Source of the DNA: JAMZMI01 sp049115715
Lineage (GTDB): Bacteria; Bacteroidota; Bacteroidia; Cytophagales; Cyclobacteriaceae
Direction: 5' to 3'
Assembly (NCBI GenBank): GCA_049115715.1
Contig: JAGDZQ010000006.1
Coordinates: 496,001 to 560,000 of the forward strand
Length of the DNA: 64,000 bases
Positions 1 to 8,793 of the stretch are shown one piece after another (within the stretch, counting starts at the first letter, position 1; every line of letters starts with the position of its first letter). The translations under genes and the position numbers were made by a program. Under the pieces are notes generated by a model. That model searched no databases, was not told the DNA's origin, and saw nothing but the letters and a program-made list of their open reading frames with translations.

Positions 1-1
1 T

Positions 2-2395
2 TTAAGTCTGTATCAGCCTCAATCTGACAATTTTCTCAATTTCACTAAAGACAGCCATAACCTACCCAGCAACTTCGTATTGGGAGTATCCGAATCTGAA
101 AATGGAAACCTTTGGATCTCGACCAGCAAGGGAATCTCCAGATTCGATATAAACGCTAATGTATTTTACAACTACACCAGAGACAATGGCTTCCCTCTTG
201 GAGAATTAAACCAAGGAGGGCTTCTTCTCACATCCTCAGGAACACTTTATATCGGTGGTATTGGAGAGCTTATATCTGTGAAGGAAAAAGATCTTATGGA
301 GCCTACAAGTGCCTTGAATTTACTATTCTCTACACTGATAGTTAATAACGAAGAAGTGAGGTATGGAGACAAGACTCAAATCCTTGATCGTGATATATCT
401 GTCTCCGAATCGTTCAGCCTCGCCCCCGAGCACACTTCATTTTCTATAGAATATGGAGTGTGTAACTACTCCGGTTTTTTTAATAAATATCGAGTCAAAC
501 TAGAAGGATTTGATCAAAATTGGGTTGACGCAGGTAAATCTCATACCGCCTCTTATACTAATCTATCACCTGGCGAATACAAACTTAGAGTTCAAGTTTT
601 GGATGCCGTGCTTAATAAACCAATTGGTGAGAAGTCTATCGACATTAAAGTCAATGCCCCCTTCTTCAAATCTACGATTGCCAAGGCACTTTATGCATTT
701 GCATTTCTAGCTATTCTCTTTTTAATCATATATTCCTACGTGTCTAGCATCAGACTAAAGCTCGAGGTACAAGACAAAGAGAATATAAGAAAACTGAACC
801 AACACAAACTTCAATTTTTCACCAACATTTCGCATGAATTCATGACTCCATTGACCTTGATTTTGGGCTCATTAGAGACAATCTTAAATTCAGAAAACCT
901 CGCAATGAGGATTGCTCGAAAATTGAATCTCACATATAACAATGCCTTAAGACTGAAACACCTCTCCGGAGAGCTGCTGGATTTCAGAAAGTTGGAGCAA
1001 GGACATCTTAAACTCAAGGTTTTCGAACATGAGTTCAACTACTATCTAGAAGAGCTCATCTCTTCATTTTCGGAGCAATCACAAAGAAGAAAGATCAAAC
1101 TTGACATTGAACCATTGAATGAAAAAGTGCACCTCTGGTTTGATCGATTTCAACTCGACAAGGTTTTCTACAATCTAATATCAAACGCATTTAAAGCAGT
1201 AGATGATGAGGTAGGATTCATCAAAATTAAAATCGAAAAAACTAGCAATACTGTTGAGGTATTTGTTGAAGATAATGGCCCAGGAATTCCTAAAGAGAGT
1301 GTCAAACATGTTTTTTCGAGGTTCTATCAAAGCGAAAACTTAAACCCGAATAAGGGTGGAAGTGGCATTGGGCTAGCTTTATCGGAAGGCATTATAAGCA
1401 CTCATCACGGAGAGTTGAATTTACACAAGACCTCAAGTAAGGGAACTGTGTTTAAAGTGACGTTACTTTTAGGAAACGAGCATTTCAATTCTGACGAGAT
1501 CAACCCTACTTTATCTAATTCCTATCAGGAAAATAAAGCACCCAATACTAATCTTCCTATATCAAACCTATCTAGACATAGAGGTGACGATCTTGCATCT
1601 GACTCGGCTGAATCAGGAAATCAGAAAAGTGATATCAAAATACTAATCGTAGAAGATAATGAACGGGTTCAAGACCTACTAAGGGAAGTACTCGAAGTTA
1701 ATTATCATGTGAAGACCGCCAATGACGGACAAGAAGGTTTGGACTTAAGCTTAAGCTGGGAACCAGACCTAATAATCTCGGATGTAATGATGCCCAATAT
1801 GTCTGGGGTACAGATGTGCACCAAAATCAAGCGAAACATACAAACATCTCACATTCCAGTAATATTACTTACAGCTAAATCCGATATAGAACACAAGATC
1901 GAAGGGCTTAACGTAGGAGCGGATGATTATATAACTAAACCTTTCGAGATGGTTTATCTTGAAACGAGAATCATCAACATTTTCGACAATCGAAAAAGGC
2001 TCGCTGAAAAGTTTAAGAATACTCCAGACTCTTCGATCAATGAAATCACCAACAACTCCATTGATAAAAAATTCATGAACGAAACCATGGAACTAATGGA
2101 TCAGCACCTTTCTGATGAGGGTTTCAATGTTAATCTATTTGCCAGGGAAATGGGATATAGCAGAACGTTGTTTTTCAAGAAAATAAAAAGTATTACAGGT
2201 CAAACTCCAAATGATTTTATCCAAAGTCATCGTCTAAAAAAGGCAGCAAACATTTTATTCAATGAGCCTCATAAAAATGTTTCTGAAATCTCACACGAAG
2301 TAGGTTTTGGATCTTCCAGATATTTTAGCAAGTGCTTTAAGGAACACTTCGGAGTTATCCCTTCCGCTTACAGAGAAACCAAAATAAAGTCATAA
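2..2395 (+). CDS. Hybrid two-component system (HTCS) sensor-regulator, 5' end outside window
   Basis: Membrane-spanning hybrid sensor of the kind that switches polysaccharide-utilisation genes in Bacteroidota. The frame is open to base 2, so the true start and most of the periplasmic propeller lie outside; the in-frame TTG at 80 is internal. Counting from base 80: the last Reg_prop blade (NLWISTSKGISRFD), a Y_Y_Y domain (about 95-190), one membrane helix (about 200-222), HisKA with phosphoacceptor His252 in ISHEFMTP, an HATPase domain (DNGPGIP and GGSGIGLALS boxes), a receiver with Asp568 in IISDVMMP, and a C-terminal AraC-type DNA-binding domain (about 675-771). All phosphorelay residues are present. 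It converges on the susCD operon, which it probably controls; that link is inferred from position only. Confidence 0.95.
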   Translation, partial: LSLYQPQSDNFLNFTKDSHNLPSNFVLGVSESENGNLWISTSKGISRFDINANVFYNYTRDNGFPLGELNQGGLLLTSSGTLYIGGIGELISVKEKDLMEPTSALNLLFSTLIVNNEEVRYGDKTQILDRDISVSESFSLAPEHTSFSIEYGVCNYSGFFNKYRVKLEGFDQNWVDAGKSHTASYTNLSPGEYKLRVQVLDAVLNKPIGEKSIDIKVNAPFFKSTIAKALYAFAFLAILFLIIYSYVSSIRLKLEVQDKENIRKLNQHKLQFFTNISHEFMTPLTLILGSLETILNSENLAMRIARKLNLTYNNALRLKHLSGELLDFRKLEQGHLKLKVFEHEFNYYLEELISSFSEQSQRRKIKLDIEPLNEKVHLWFDRFQLDKVFYNLISNAFKAVDDEVGFIKIKIEKTSNTVEVFVEDNGPGIPKESVKHVFSRFYQSENLNPNKGGSGIGLALSEGIISTHHGELNLHKTSSKGTVFKVTLLLGNEHFNSDEINPTLSNSYQENKAPNTNLPISNLSRHRGDDLASDSAESGNQKSDIKILIVEDNERVQDLLREVLEVNYHVKTANDGQEGLDLSLSWEPDLIISDVMMPNMSGVQMCTKIKRNIQTSHIPVILLTAKSDIEHKIEGLNVGADDYITKPFEMVYLETRIINIFDNRKRLAEKFKNTPDSSINEITNNSIDKKFMNETMELMDQHLSDEGFNVNLFAREMGYSRTLFFKKIKSITGQTPNDFIQSHRLKKAANILFNEPHKNVSEISHEVGFGSSRYFSKCFKEHFGVIPSAYRETKIKS

Positions 2396-2564
2396 TCGAC
2401 TCGGCTTTCACTTTTAACGACCAATCGAGCCTAGGTTCTGATCCAATTTCCTCAAATAACCCTAAAGGGTCTGAGAATCCTATGTCTAGATTCTTCAATC
2501 GTTTCATGGTAAGCTAGCTCCCGAGAGCGATGGATCATATCAATAGAATCCAGATCGCAACAAA

Positions 2565-4343
2565 TTAATCTGCTACCAACTCTTCGGTTGGTGTAATGCC
2601 ATTTTCATTGAAAGCCTCAATCGTGTAGAAATAATTCTCTTTAGCATTCAGACTATTAATTGTTAGGGAGCTATCACCATACACGATATAGTTATGATAC
2701 AACTTATCCTCCGCTATCCCAAAGCTAATGTTATACCCCACCGCATCAGAATCAGCTGACCAGTTTAAATGGACTCTCCTTCTATCCTGTGCATCCCTCC
2801 GAACGTTGAATTTCTTCAACTTAGCAGGTTTGTCTCCGCTTCCTTTACCAAACACTCTAAATCCTGATATTGCCAGATTTCCTCCCGGAACTTCAATATT
2901 TTCCATTTTCAAATACCTGTACTTTTGGCTGGCAGGAAGTTGATGATAGCGATGAGATTCATCACCTGAATTTTCAGATTGATCTATGACCATCTCCCAG
3001 TCTTTCATATTGTTAGATCCCAATATTCTATACCTATGCTTGAGCCCCTCTTGTCTTCCGTAAATTTCAGTATTATGTTCAGCGAAGTTTAATTGGATAG
3101 CATGAACATCATACGATTCACCAAGATCCATAATCGCCCATTCCTTTTCAGAACCAGACCCAGCTGCCCAGTAGGTTCTGATACTTTCATTGGTCATATT
3201 ATTGGCAGGAAACGAATCTAATGAAGAGGATACCTCCACTTGTTTGTCATAGCTAAGGAGCATCCAACTAGGAAAAATGTCATCAAAACTCTCTATTTTG
3301 GTTTCTGGCATAATCAAAGGATAATCACCATATTTTGTAATTGAATAAAGTAAACCATCCTCGTCAAAAAAAGCAGGAAAGAAGTTTATTCTGCGTTCGA
3401 ATATATGTTTTACAGAAACAATGCCCGTTCCATAATGCCAGTAATTACCATATTCATCCGTAATGGTACTTCCATGACCAGCTCCGGTAGAATATCCTTC
3501 GGGTTTATATGAGAATGGATTATGCTGTTGCAATTGGTATTCACCTAAAGGAGTATCTGATACATAAACTCCATCCGCATAGCTCTTTTCCCTTGTTCCA
3601 GGAGCTGAATATTGGAAATAGTACTTTCCCTGATACTTATTGACCCAAGCTCCTTCTATCCATGGAGCACGGTCATAGTCTAAGTTGTAATCTCCTCTTA
3701 CCTCCCATCCGTAGATATCTCTTTTGGAATTCAATATCTCGGTAGTCTCACCAATAAGTGAAAACGAAATTGGGTCAATTTCGCTTCCATACAGAGGTTT
3801 TTCATTCGAACACCCCCAGTATAAATAGAGTTTTCCATCAGTATCTTGAAAAAATGCCGGGTCTTCCACAGGGAAATCCAGATAATCTTCCACTATCCAC
3901 TCACCACTAAGTGGATCACCTGATTTATAAACATCTCTATCCGTCTTAGAAGAACCTGCAAGAAATAGAGAATCGCGCAAAACAATAACTGTAGGTGCAT
4001 ATCGCTCCGTCGGAATCTTATCCGTCTGGATAAACTTCCAATCTGTTAGATCAAATGAATGCCAGTAACCTCCGGATTTAGAAGCAAATAGATAATATCT
4101 ATCCTTAAAAAAAACAACCGTGGGATCTGCTGCTTCCCTCCTTGAGTTTTCATTTGTTTCTGGTCTAAACCTGTAACTCAAGTCAATGGGATTACAAAAA
4201 GTGTTTAAAGTATTAGAATCGTCTGATACTTCCTCTACTTGATCAACTTTAGTATCACACGCAAACAAAAGCAAGATGAATAACATCGCCAATCCTGTGC
4301 GTGTCAATGATGATATTGCTTTTACTTTTAAATTTGTTATCAT
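2565..4343 (-). CDS. GH43-like glycoside hydrolase lipoprotein with discoidin and FN3 modules
   Basis: Probable surface or periplasmic exo-glycosidase acting on a polysaccharide side chain (arabinofuranosidase/xylosidase/galactosidase class; substrate not predictable). A type II signal ends at Cys29 (LLLFAC). The five-bladed GH43 fold spans about 50-350. The three expected carboxylates are visible: catalytic base Asp73 (AADPTVVF), pKa modulator Asp161 (VEDPAFF) and general acid Glu230 (APWIEGAW). An F5/8 type C (discoidin-like) carbohydrate-binding module follows (about 375-500), then a fibronectin III-like module (about 510-590). It is the last gene of the minus-strand susCD-fasciclin-DUF4861-kduI operon, 112 bp after kduI, and converges with the HTCS gene. 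The family is secure from the triad; the subfamily is unknown. Confidence 0.88.
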   Translation of the reverse strand: MITNLKVKAISSLTRTGLAMLFILLLFACDTKVDQVEEVSDDSNTLNTFCNPIDLSYRFRPETNENSRREAADPTVVFFKDRYYLFASKSGGYWHSFDLTDWKFIQTDKIPTERYAPTVIVLRDSLFLAGSSKTDRDVYKSGDPLSGEWIVEDYLDFPVEDPAFFQDTDGKLYLYWGCSNEKPLYGSEIDPISFSLIGETTEILNSKRDIYGWEVRGDYNLDYDRAPWIEGAWVNKYQGKYYFQYSAPGTREKSYADGVYVSDTPLGEYQLQQHNPFSYKPEGYSTGAGHGSTITDEYGNYWHYGTGIVSVKHIFERRINFFPAFFDEDGLLYSITKYGDYPLIMPETKIESFDDIFPSWMLLSYDKQVEVSSSLDSFPANNMTNESIRTYWAAGSGSEKEWAIMDLGESYDVHAIQLNFAEHNTEIYGRQEGLKHRYRILGSNNMKDWEMVIDQSENSGDESHRYHQLPASQKYRYLKMENIEVPGGNLAISGFRVFGKGSGDKPAKLKKFNVRRDAQDRRRVHLNWSADSDAVGYNISFGIAEDKLYHNYIVYGDSSLTINSLNAKENYFYTIEAFNENGITPTEELVAD

Positions 4344-4455
4344 TTTATGGATATTGATATTTTTACTAGCACGCTATGTGAACGGCAATTGATTTGACTC
4401 TAATTATTTTCTAAACACGTTTGACCTTACAATAGAAAGCCAATATTTGTAATGA

Positions 4456-5292
4456 TTACTTGAACGTTGATAAATCAGCAGCGTCCATATCCGTAAAAGC
4501 CTTATTCTCTCCTGCCATAGCCCAAACGAAAGAATAGTTTGTCGTTCCGACTCCAGAGTGTATCGACCATTCTGGTGATATCACTCCTTGCTTATTTCTG
4601 ACAACCAAATGTCTGGTTTCTTCCGGATCACCCATAAAATGCATGACTATCTGATCCTCTTCTAGTTCGAAATAAAAGTATACTTCCATCCTTCTTAGAT
4701 GAGTATGAGGGGGGAAGGTATTCCAGGTACTTCCAGGCATTAGACTAGTAACACCCATCACCAACTGGCAGCTTTGAATTCCATTTTCATGAATATATTG
4801 ATATATAACCCTTTCATTGCAATTTTTCTTATTACCCAATTCAACTTGGGTTGCATCGGATTTACTTGCCTTTGCTGCAGGGTAAGCATGATGAGCCGGA
4901 CTCGAGCAAATGAAATATTCTGCAGGGTTTGCCGAATTCAAACTTTTGAAGGTTACTTCTCTCACTCCTTTGCCCAAATACAAACAATCCTTATGCTCCA
5001 GCTCATAAACAGTGCCATCTGCTATTACTTCGCCCTTTTCCCCTATATTGATAATACCCATTTCTCTTCTTTCAAGAAAAAAAGAAGACTTAGTTAAAGT
5101 CTCCATAGGTGGCAGTGTAACACCCGAAAGTGTAGGTATGACACCAATGCTGATCATGCGATCATACATAGAGTATACGGCTTTCAATGAACCCTTTTCC
5201 AGCAGGTTCTCCATGAGAAAATCTTCTCTAAGAGCCATTGTGTTAAATTTCTTAACTTCTCTTGGGCTAGACGAAAATCTGATTCCAGACAT
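4456..5292 (-). CDS. kduI: 5-dehydro-4-deoxy-D-glucuronate isomerase KduI
   Basis: Cytoplasmic isomerase (EC 5.3.1.17) that converts 5-keto-4-deoxyuronate, formed when an unsaturated uronate is released by lyase action, to 3-deoxy-D-glycero-2,5-hexodiulosonate on the route to KDG. The length is 278 aa, the same as the E. coli enzyme. The metal ligands fall on the same numbers: His196 and His198 (PPHTHLRRMEVYFYF), Glu203 and His245 (WSIHSGVGT). No signal peptide. It starts 2 bp after the DUF4861 gene, so the two are co-transcribed and probably coupled. With the PL8 lyase across the divergent promoter it marks the locus as handling a uronic-acid polymer (pectin- or glycosaminoglycan-type). Function is established for the family and the assignment is firm. 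Confidence 0.96.
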   Translation of the reverse strand: MSGIRFSSSPREVKKFNTMALREDFLMENLLEKGSLKAVYSMYDRMISIGVIPTLSGVTLPPMETLTKSSFFLERREMGIINIGEKGEVIADGTVYELEHKDCLYLGKGVREVTFKSLNSANPAEYFICSSPAHHAYPAAKASKSDATQVELGNKKNCNERVIYQYIHENGIQSCQLVMGVTSLMPGSTWNTFPPHTHLRRMEVYFYFELEEDQIVMHFMGDPEETRHLVVRNKQGVISPEWSIHSGVGTTNYSFVWAMAGENKAFTDMDAADLSTFK

Positions 5293-5294
5293 AT

Positions 5295-6515
5295 TTATTT
5301 GATGATTTCTAATTGTACTTGTTCATACAAGTCGGTTGCACATTGTTCTAAATGTTTTTGAAACATTTTACTCACGGAAAAATCCTCATTCTCCCCTTCC
5401 CAACCAGCTACGAAGGAATAACTATAAACTCCATCTATTGCTTTTAAAAGGGTCAAATGTGTTTTGATTATTCCGTCTCCCTCCTGCGGGCTGGTTCTAT
5501 TTCCGAATCTTCCATCTTGCTCGGTGAGTATTGCAAGTCCAAGAGCGTCTTTATTTTCACTTTGGTCTCCATGCGTATATGATATTTCAGCTAACTCCAG
5601 ATATTTCAATTCGGAGAAAGCCACATGCTTCTTATTCCCAATACCTGCGACCAAAGTATCTGTGAGTGCTGGCTTACCATTCTTAAATAATCTTATATCA
5701 TTGGAATAGTATCTGGTTCCTGACCAAATGGTGATAGTCTCTTCTAACTTGTAATCTTCGCCAAGCACATCCCACCCTTCATGAGTAAGTAAAAATCTTG
5801 ATCTAACAGGCCCTTCATTCAGTATTTCAAATGAAGTAGATTTCGTTAAGCTCAATTTTATCAGAGAATCGTTTTTGAGTATCGCAAGAGCACCCGCTCC
5901 CAAAGTAGAACCAACGCTTAAGACATCCATTCCCCAGGGGCACATTTCATGATAATTCTCTTCTAAACCAATCTCATCCGCGACCATATCCTGAGTCTTC
6001 TTTCCAAAAACATCCTTTCCTTTTCTAGAATCAAAATATCCCCTAAAGGCAACTAGATCACTTTCCCATCCTGGCCCTTCAAACTGATATAAAAATGGAG
6101 TACTCTGAGCTATATGCGTCGGGTCAAGTGTCTCCTTTTCTAGAGAAACGAATTGTTCATCTCTATTCTCACTTTTACCCAAATAGACATTGGTCTTTTT
6201 GGTAAATTCGGGTAGATCAGATAACTCAGTTGGGACAAGATCTATATCTACCACTTCATTGGGCTTCAGCTCATATTGAAATACAAGTTGATCCCAGATC
6301 CCATCTCCATCTGTATCATCATATTGGCTGGGGACAAGCTGTTCTCCTTTAAGAGCAAAATATTCCTGATCCGCATCTTTAAGTAAGTCACGGCTAGCTA
6401 CAAATGACTTGAATATAGTCTCATTGGAAATATTGGTTAATCTAATCTTTAATTCCTTTTGAGGACAACCGCTTAAAAAGACTCCTAAAATCAATAGCCA
6501 CTTACTGGTATTCAT
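5295..6515 (-). CDS. DUF4861 family lipoprotein
   Basis: Secreted lipoprotein matching what I recognise as DUF4861, a family of unproven function often found beside uronate-catabolic genes in Bacteroidota. The mature part begins with a SNETIFKSF motif and a calcium-loop-like DDTDGDGIWD stretch, and the rest looks all-beta with many aromatic residues. The frame stays open to a TTG at 6542, but ATG at 6515 (protein starting MNTSKW) gives a compact type II signal with lipobox LSGC, so I prefer it; the TTG start would add nine residues including a plausible MKN n-region. It is fourth in the susC operon and 2 bp upstream of kduI. A role in processing unsaturated or methylated uronides is inference from context, not seen in the sequence. 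Confidence 0.8.
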   Translation of the reverse strand: MNTSKWLLILGVFLSGCPQKELKIRLTNISNETIFKSFVASRDLLKDADQEYFALKGEQLVPSQYDDTDGDGIWDQLVFQYELKPNEVVDIDLVPTELSDLPEFTKKTNVYLGKSENRDEQFVSLEKETLDPTHIAQSTPFLYQFEGPGWESDLVAFRGYFDSRKGKDVFGKKTQDMVADEIGLEENYHEMCPWGMDVLSVGSTLGAGALAILKNDSLIKLSLTKSTSFEILNEGPVRSRFLLTHEGWDVLGEDYKLEETITIWSGTRYYSNDIRLFKNGKPALTDTLVAGIGNKKHVAFSELKYLELAEISYTHGDQSENKDALGLAILTEQDGRFGNRTSPQEGDGIIKTHLTLLKAIDGVYSYSFVAGWEGENEDFSVSKMFQKHLEQCATDLYEQVQLEIIK

Positions 6516-6661
6516 AAAACTGTTTTTAATAATGTTCTTCAATGAAAGTTGAATTATCTCAATTGGTTGTTAAGCTCAAATGCGCCAAAGACACCTAGTA
6601 TTTGGAAATAATGAATCATCGATTCTAGCTTTTACAAGAATTGCATTCTTACATACAATTG

Positions 6662-7303
6662 CTAAAAAGGCTTATACCGAAAATAGGAAGTCGCTATATG
6701 TGACAGTCCATTTGTAAACTTATAGTTGTGCCTAAAAATTCGTGCTCCTCGCGATTCAGCAGGCAATAATCCAGATGCCTTTTCATTAATATCTAACCTG
6801 AATTTTAAGTTTTCTCTCTTAATAATCATGATGCCATCTTCTCCCTCAAGCATGGTTTGATATTCATAATGAACATCTACGGCCAACACATCGGTTTGAG
6901 CCACTCTCTCATCAATAGTATGATATAGCAGTAGGTTCTTAAGTTTAGCTATTGGAATATCTTCTACAGTGATAGTATCGTCTGGGTTGGGCGCATTTGG
7001 ATCGACCAAATCTTCTAAAATTGTTGCCCAGGCACCATCTTGAAGTAAAAAGTAGGTTCTTCCCTCCGCCTCGAAGTGTTCTTGCATTCCAGCATAGTCA
7101 ATGGCGAGAGATAGATAATCAAAAACACTATCTTGATTCGATTTTACCCAATCGTAGACAGTCATATCAAACTCAGGCACCTCTCTGCTTGAAGATTTAT
7201 ACTCAAAGGATTCTTGAAGTCCCAACCCACAGGAGCTTAACAAAACCACTATTCCGAATACCCAAAGGGTTCTTTGAAAAATTATTGCTATTTCTTTCAT
7301 CAT
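6662..7303 (-). CDS. Fasciclin-domain lipoprotein in SusE/F position
   Basis: Short lipoprotein (213 aa; lipobox VLLSSC, Cys25) with one diverged fasciclin fold. The FAS1-like signature is visible as DSVFDYLSLAIDYAGM followed by a TYFLLQDGAWATIL strand and the LKNLLLYHTIDERV helix (about 58-135). Proteins of this kind often follow susCD and are thought to be surface-exposed accessory binding proteins, although binding is not shown by any motif here. It begins 8 bp after susD and ends about 146 bp before the DUF4861 start, leaving room for an internal promoter or processing site. A cell-adhesion role is the alternative; the operon position favours glycan capture. Confidence 0.8.
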   Translation of the reverse strand: MMKEIAIIFQRTLWVFGIVVLLSSCGLGLQESFEYKSSSREVPEFDMTVYDWVKSNQDSVFDYLSLAIDYAGMQEHFEAEGRTYFLLQDGAWATILEDLVDPNAPNPDDTITVEDIPIAKLKNLLLYHTIDERVAQTDVLAVDVHYEYQTMLEGEDGIMIIKRENLKFRLDINEKASGLLPAESRGARIFRHNYKFTNGLSHIATSYFRYKPF

Positions 7304-7311
7304 ATTGATTT

Positions 7312-8793
7312 CTACTGTACTATATAACCATCATTCTGTATTAACTCTCCGTTTCTGGCCATTGCCCTTACGGAAACCGGCCACACCAATAGGTCTTCAT
7401 TATCAAAACCATTTATTGGCTCCATCACGTCTAATACACGACTATGCCTCCTAAGGTCGAACCATCGGTGACCCTCCGCATACAATTCATATTGTCTCTC
7501 TTCTAAAATAAAATCGATCAACTCGATAACATTTATGGATTGATTGACATCAACAGTAGGGAGCTCTCTGCTAATTCTAATTTCATTTACCAATTCCAAA
7601 GCCACTGTTTGATTAAACAACCCTGCTTCAGCCTCAGCCTTCAAAAGCAAAATACCAGCGTATCTAAATATTGGGTAGTCAGTGCCATCAATATCCGCAT
7701 CTCCTCCTATTTCTTTCTTGAATTTAGTCGTCACCCTTCTGTTATCTCTATCCCACTCCTCCTGATTCACACCATCGTCAGTATTCATGCTTTCCAAAAG
7801 CCTCCAGTCTCCGTAAAACTCTCTGTCCGAAAAGTCTGGATATAAAGCAACCCAAGTCTGCGAATCTGTTGGAAACCTTTTTTTCCAAGAAGCTAAGATT
7901 TTAGAGCTGTATATGTAATCCGGGCTTCCATCGTTCAGCATGGTTTTGGCCTGTGACCTACCACTTCCTACATCAGCATCTGTATTAAAGCCAAGAGAGA
8001 AAATAAGTTCAGAGCCCTCCTCTCCTATAAACATCTCAGACCAGGATTCTCTATCCTCAACCAAAGTATAAGAGCCTCCATCTATTATGTTATCAACAGC
8101 TTCTATAGCAAGTTCGTACTGATCATTCCACATGTATACATGCGCCATCAAAGCCCAGACACCTCCTATAGTAAATCTTGTATGACCAGACAGCCTTGAT
8201 ATAAGTTTTTCTGCTTCGAGCAAATCAGGGATAATAACATTATCAATTATATCTTGAGAGCTACTTCTTGGAAGTTTAACATCTAGCGCAGCATCAGTTA
8301 CTGGTTCAGTGATTTTAGGTACTCCGTCCCATACTCTTATAGAATAAAAATAGCAGAATGCACGTATCGCATATGCCTCTGCTACCAAGCTCATATTGGC
8401 ATTCTCAATGTCCTTAGATTTATCAATCACCAAGTTACTCAGACCAATAGCTCTATAAACCTGGCTCCAATCCGCACTTGGATTACTTGCATCTATACTA
8501 TTTTCTAGTAGCTGCTGTGTTTCAACACTTGGTTTTTCGTTTAACGAAAAATTATCAGATCGCCCTTCTCCCCAGTGCCAGTAGTTTCTTCTCAGCACTC
8601 CTTGCAATGCATCGTAAGCCGAGAGAACACCCGTTTCGAGATCCTTGTTACTCTGCCAGAATTGTGTATCCGAAATTTCACTAACTGTCTCAGTATCTAG
8701 AAAATCATCACATGAGCTAACGAGCACTATCAGTATCAGAAAGATTCCGATACGCGATTTTTTATTGCTATTTCTTCTCATAACCATGTCCAT
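7312..8793 (-). CDS. susD: RagB/SusD family outer-membrane glycan-binding lipoprotein
   Basis: Surface lipoprotein that forms the lid of a SusC transporter and captures oligosaccharides. Lipobox LVSSC places the lipidated Cys at 28, and the protein continues with the family signature CDDFLDTE. The SusD helical tetratricopeptide core is visible (AEAYAIRAFCYFYSIRVWDGVP, a conserved helix near 140-165, and ERQYELYAEGHRWFDLRR near 430-450). Length 493 aa is normal. Its ATG shares one base with the susC stop (TAATG), indicating translational coupling. Two further Met codons at positions 3 and 5 are possible starts. The substrate is inferred to be the same uronate polymer as for the rest of the locus. 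Confidence 0.96.
   Translation of the reverse strand: MDMVMRRNSNKKSRIGIFLILIVLVSSCDDFLDTETVSEISDTQFWQSNKDLETGVLSAYDALQGVLRRNYWHWGEGRSDNFSLNEKPSVETQQLLENSIDASNPSADWSQVYRAIGLSNLVIDKSKDIENANMSLVAEAYAIRAFCYFYSIRVWDGVPKITEPVTDAALDVKLPRSSSQDIIDNVIIPDLLEAEKLISRLSGHTRFTIGGVWALMAHVYMWNDQYELAIEAVDNIIDGGSYTLVEDRESWSEMFIGEEGSELIFSLGFNTDADVGSGRSQAKTMLNDGSPDYIYSSKILASWKKRFPTDSQTWVALYPDFSDREFYGDWRLLESMNTDDGVNQEEWDRDNRRVTTKFKKEIGGDADIDGTDYPIFRYAGILLLKAEAEAGLFNQTVALELVNEIRISRELPTVDVNQSINVIELIDFILEERQYELYAEGHRWFDLRRHSRVLDVMEPINGFDNEDLLVWPVSVRAMARNGELIQNDGYIVQ

Noticed and set aside
2396..2564. Terminator between the HTCS and GH43 genes
   Set aside because: Only a weak 6-bp inverted repeat (AGAATC/GATTCT) without a T run was found.
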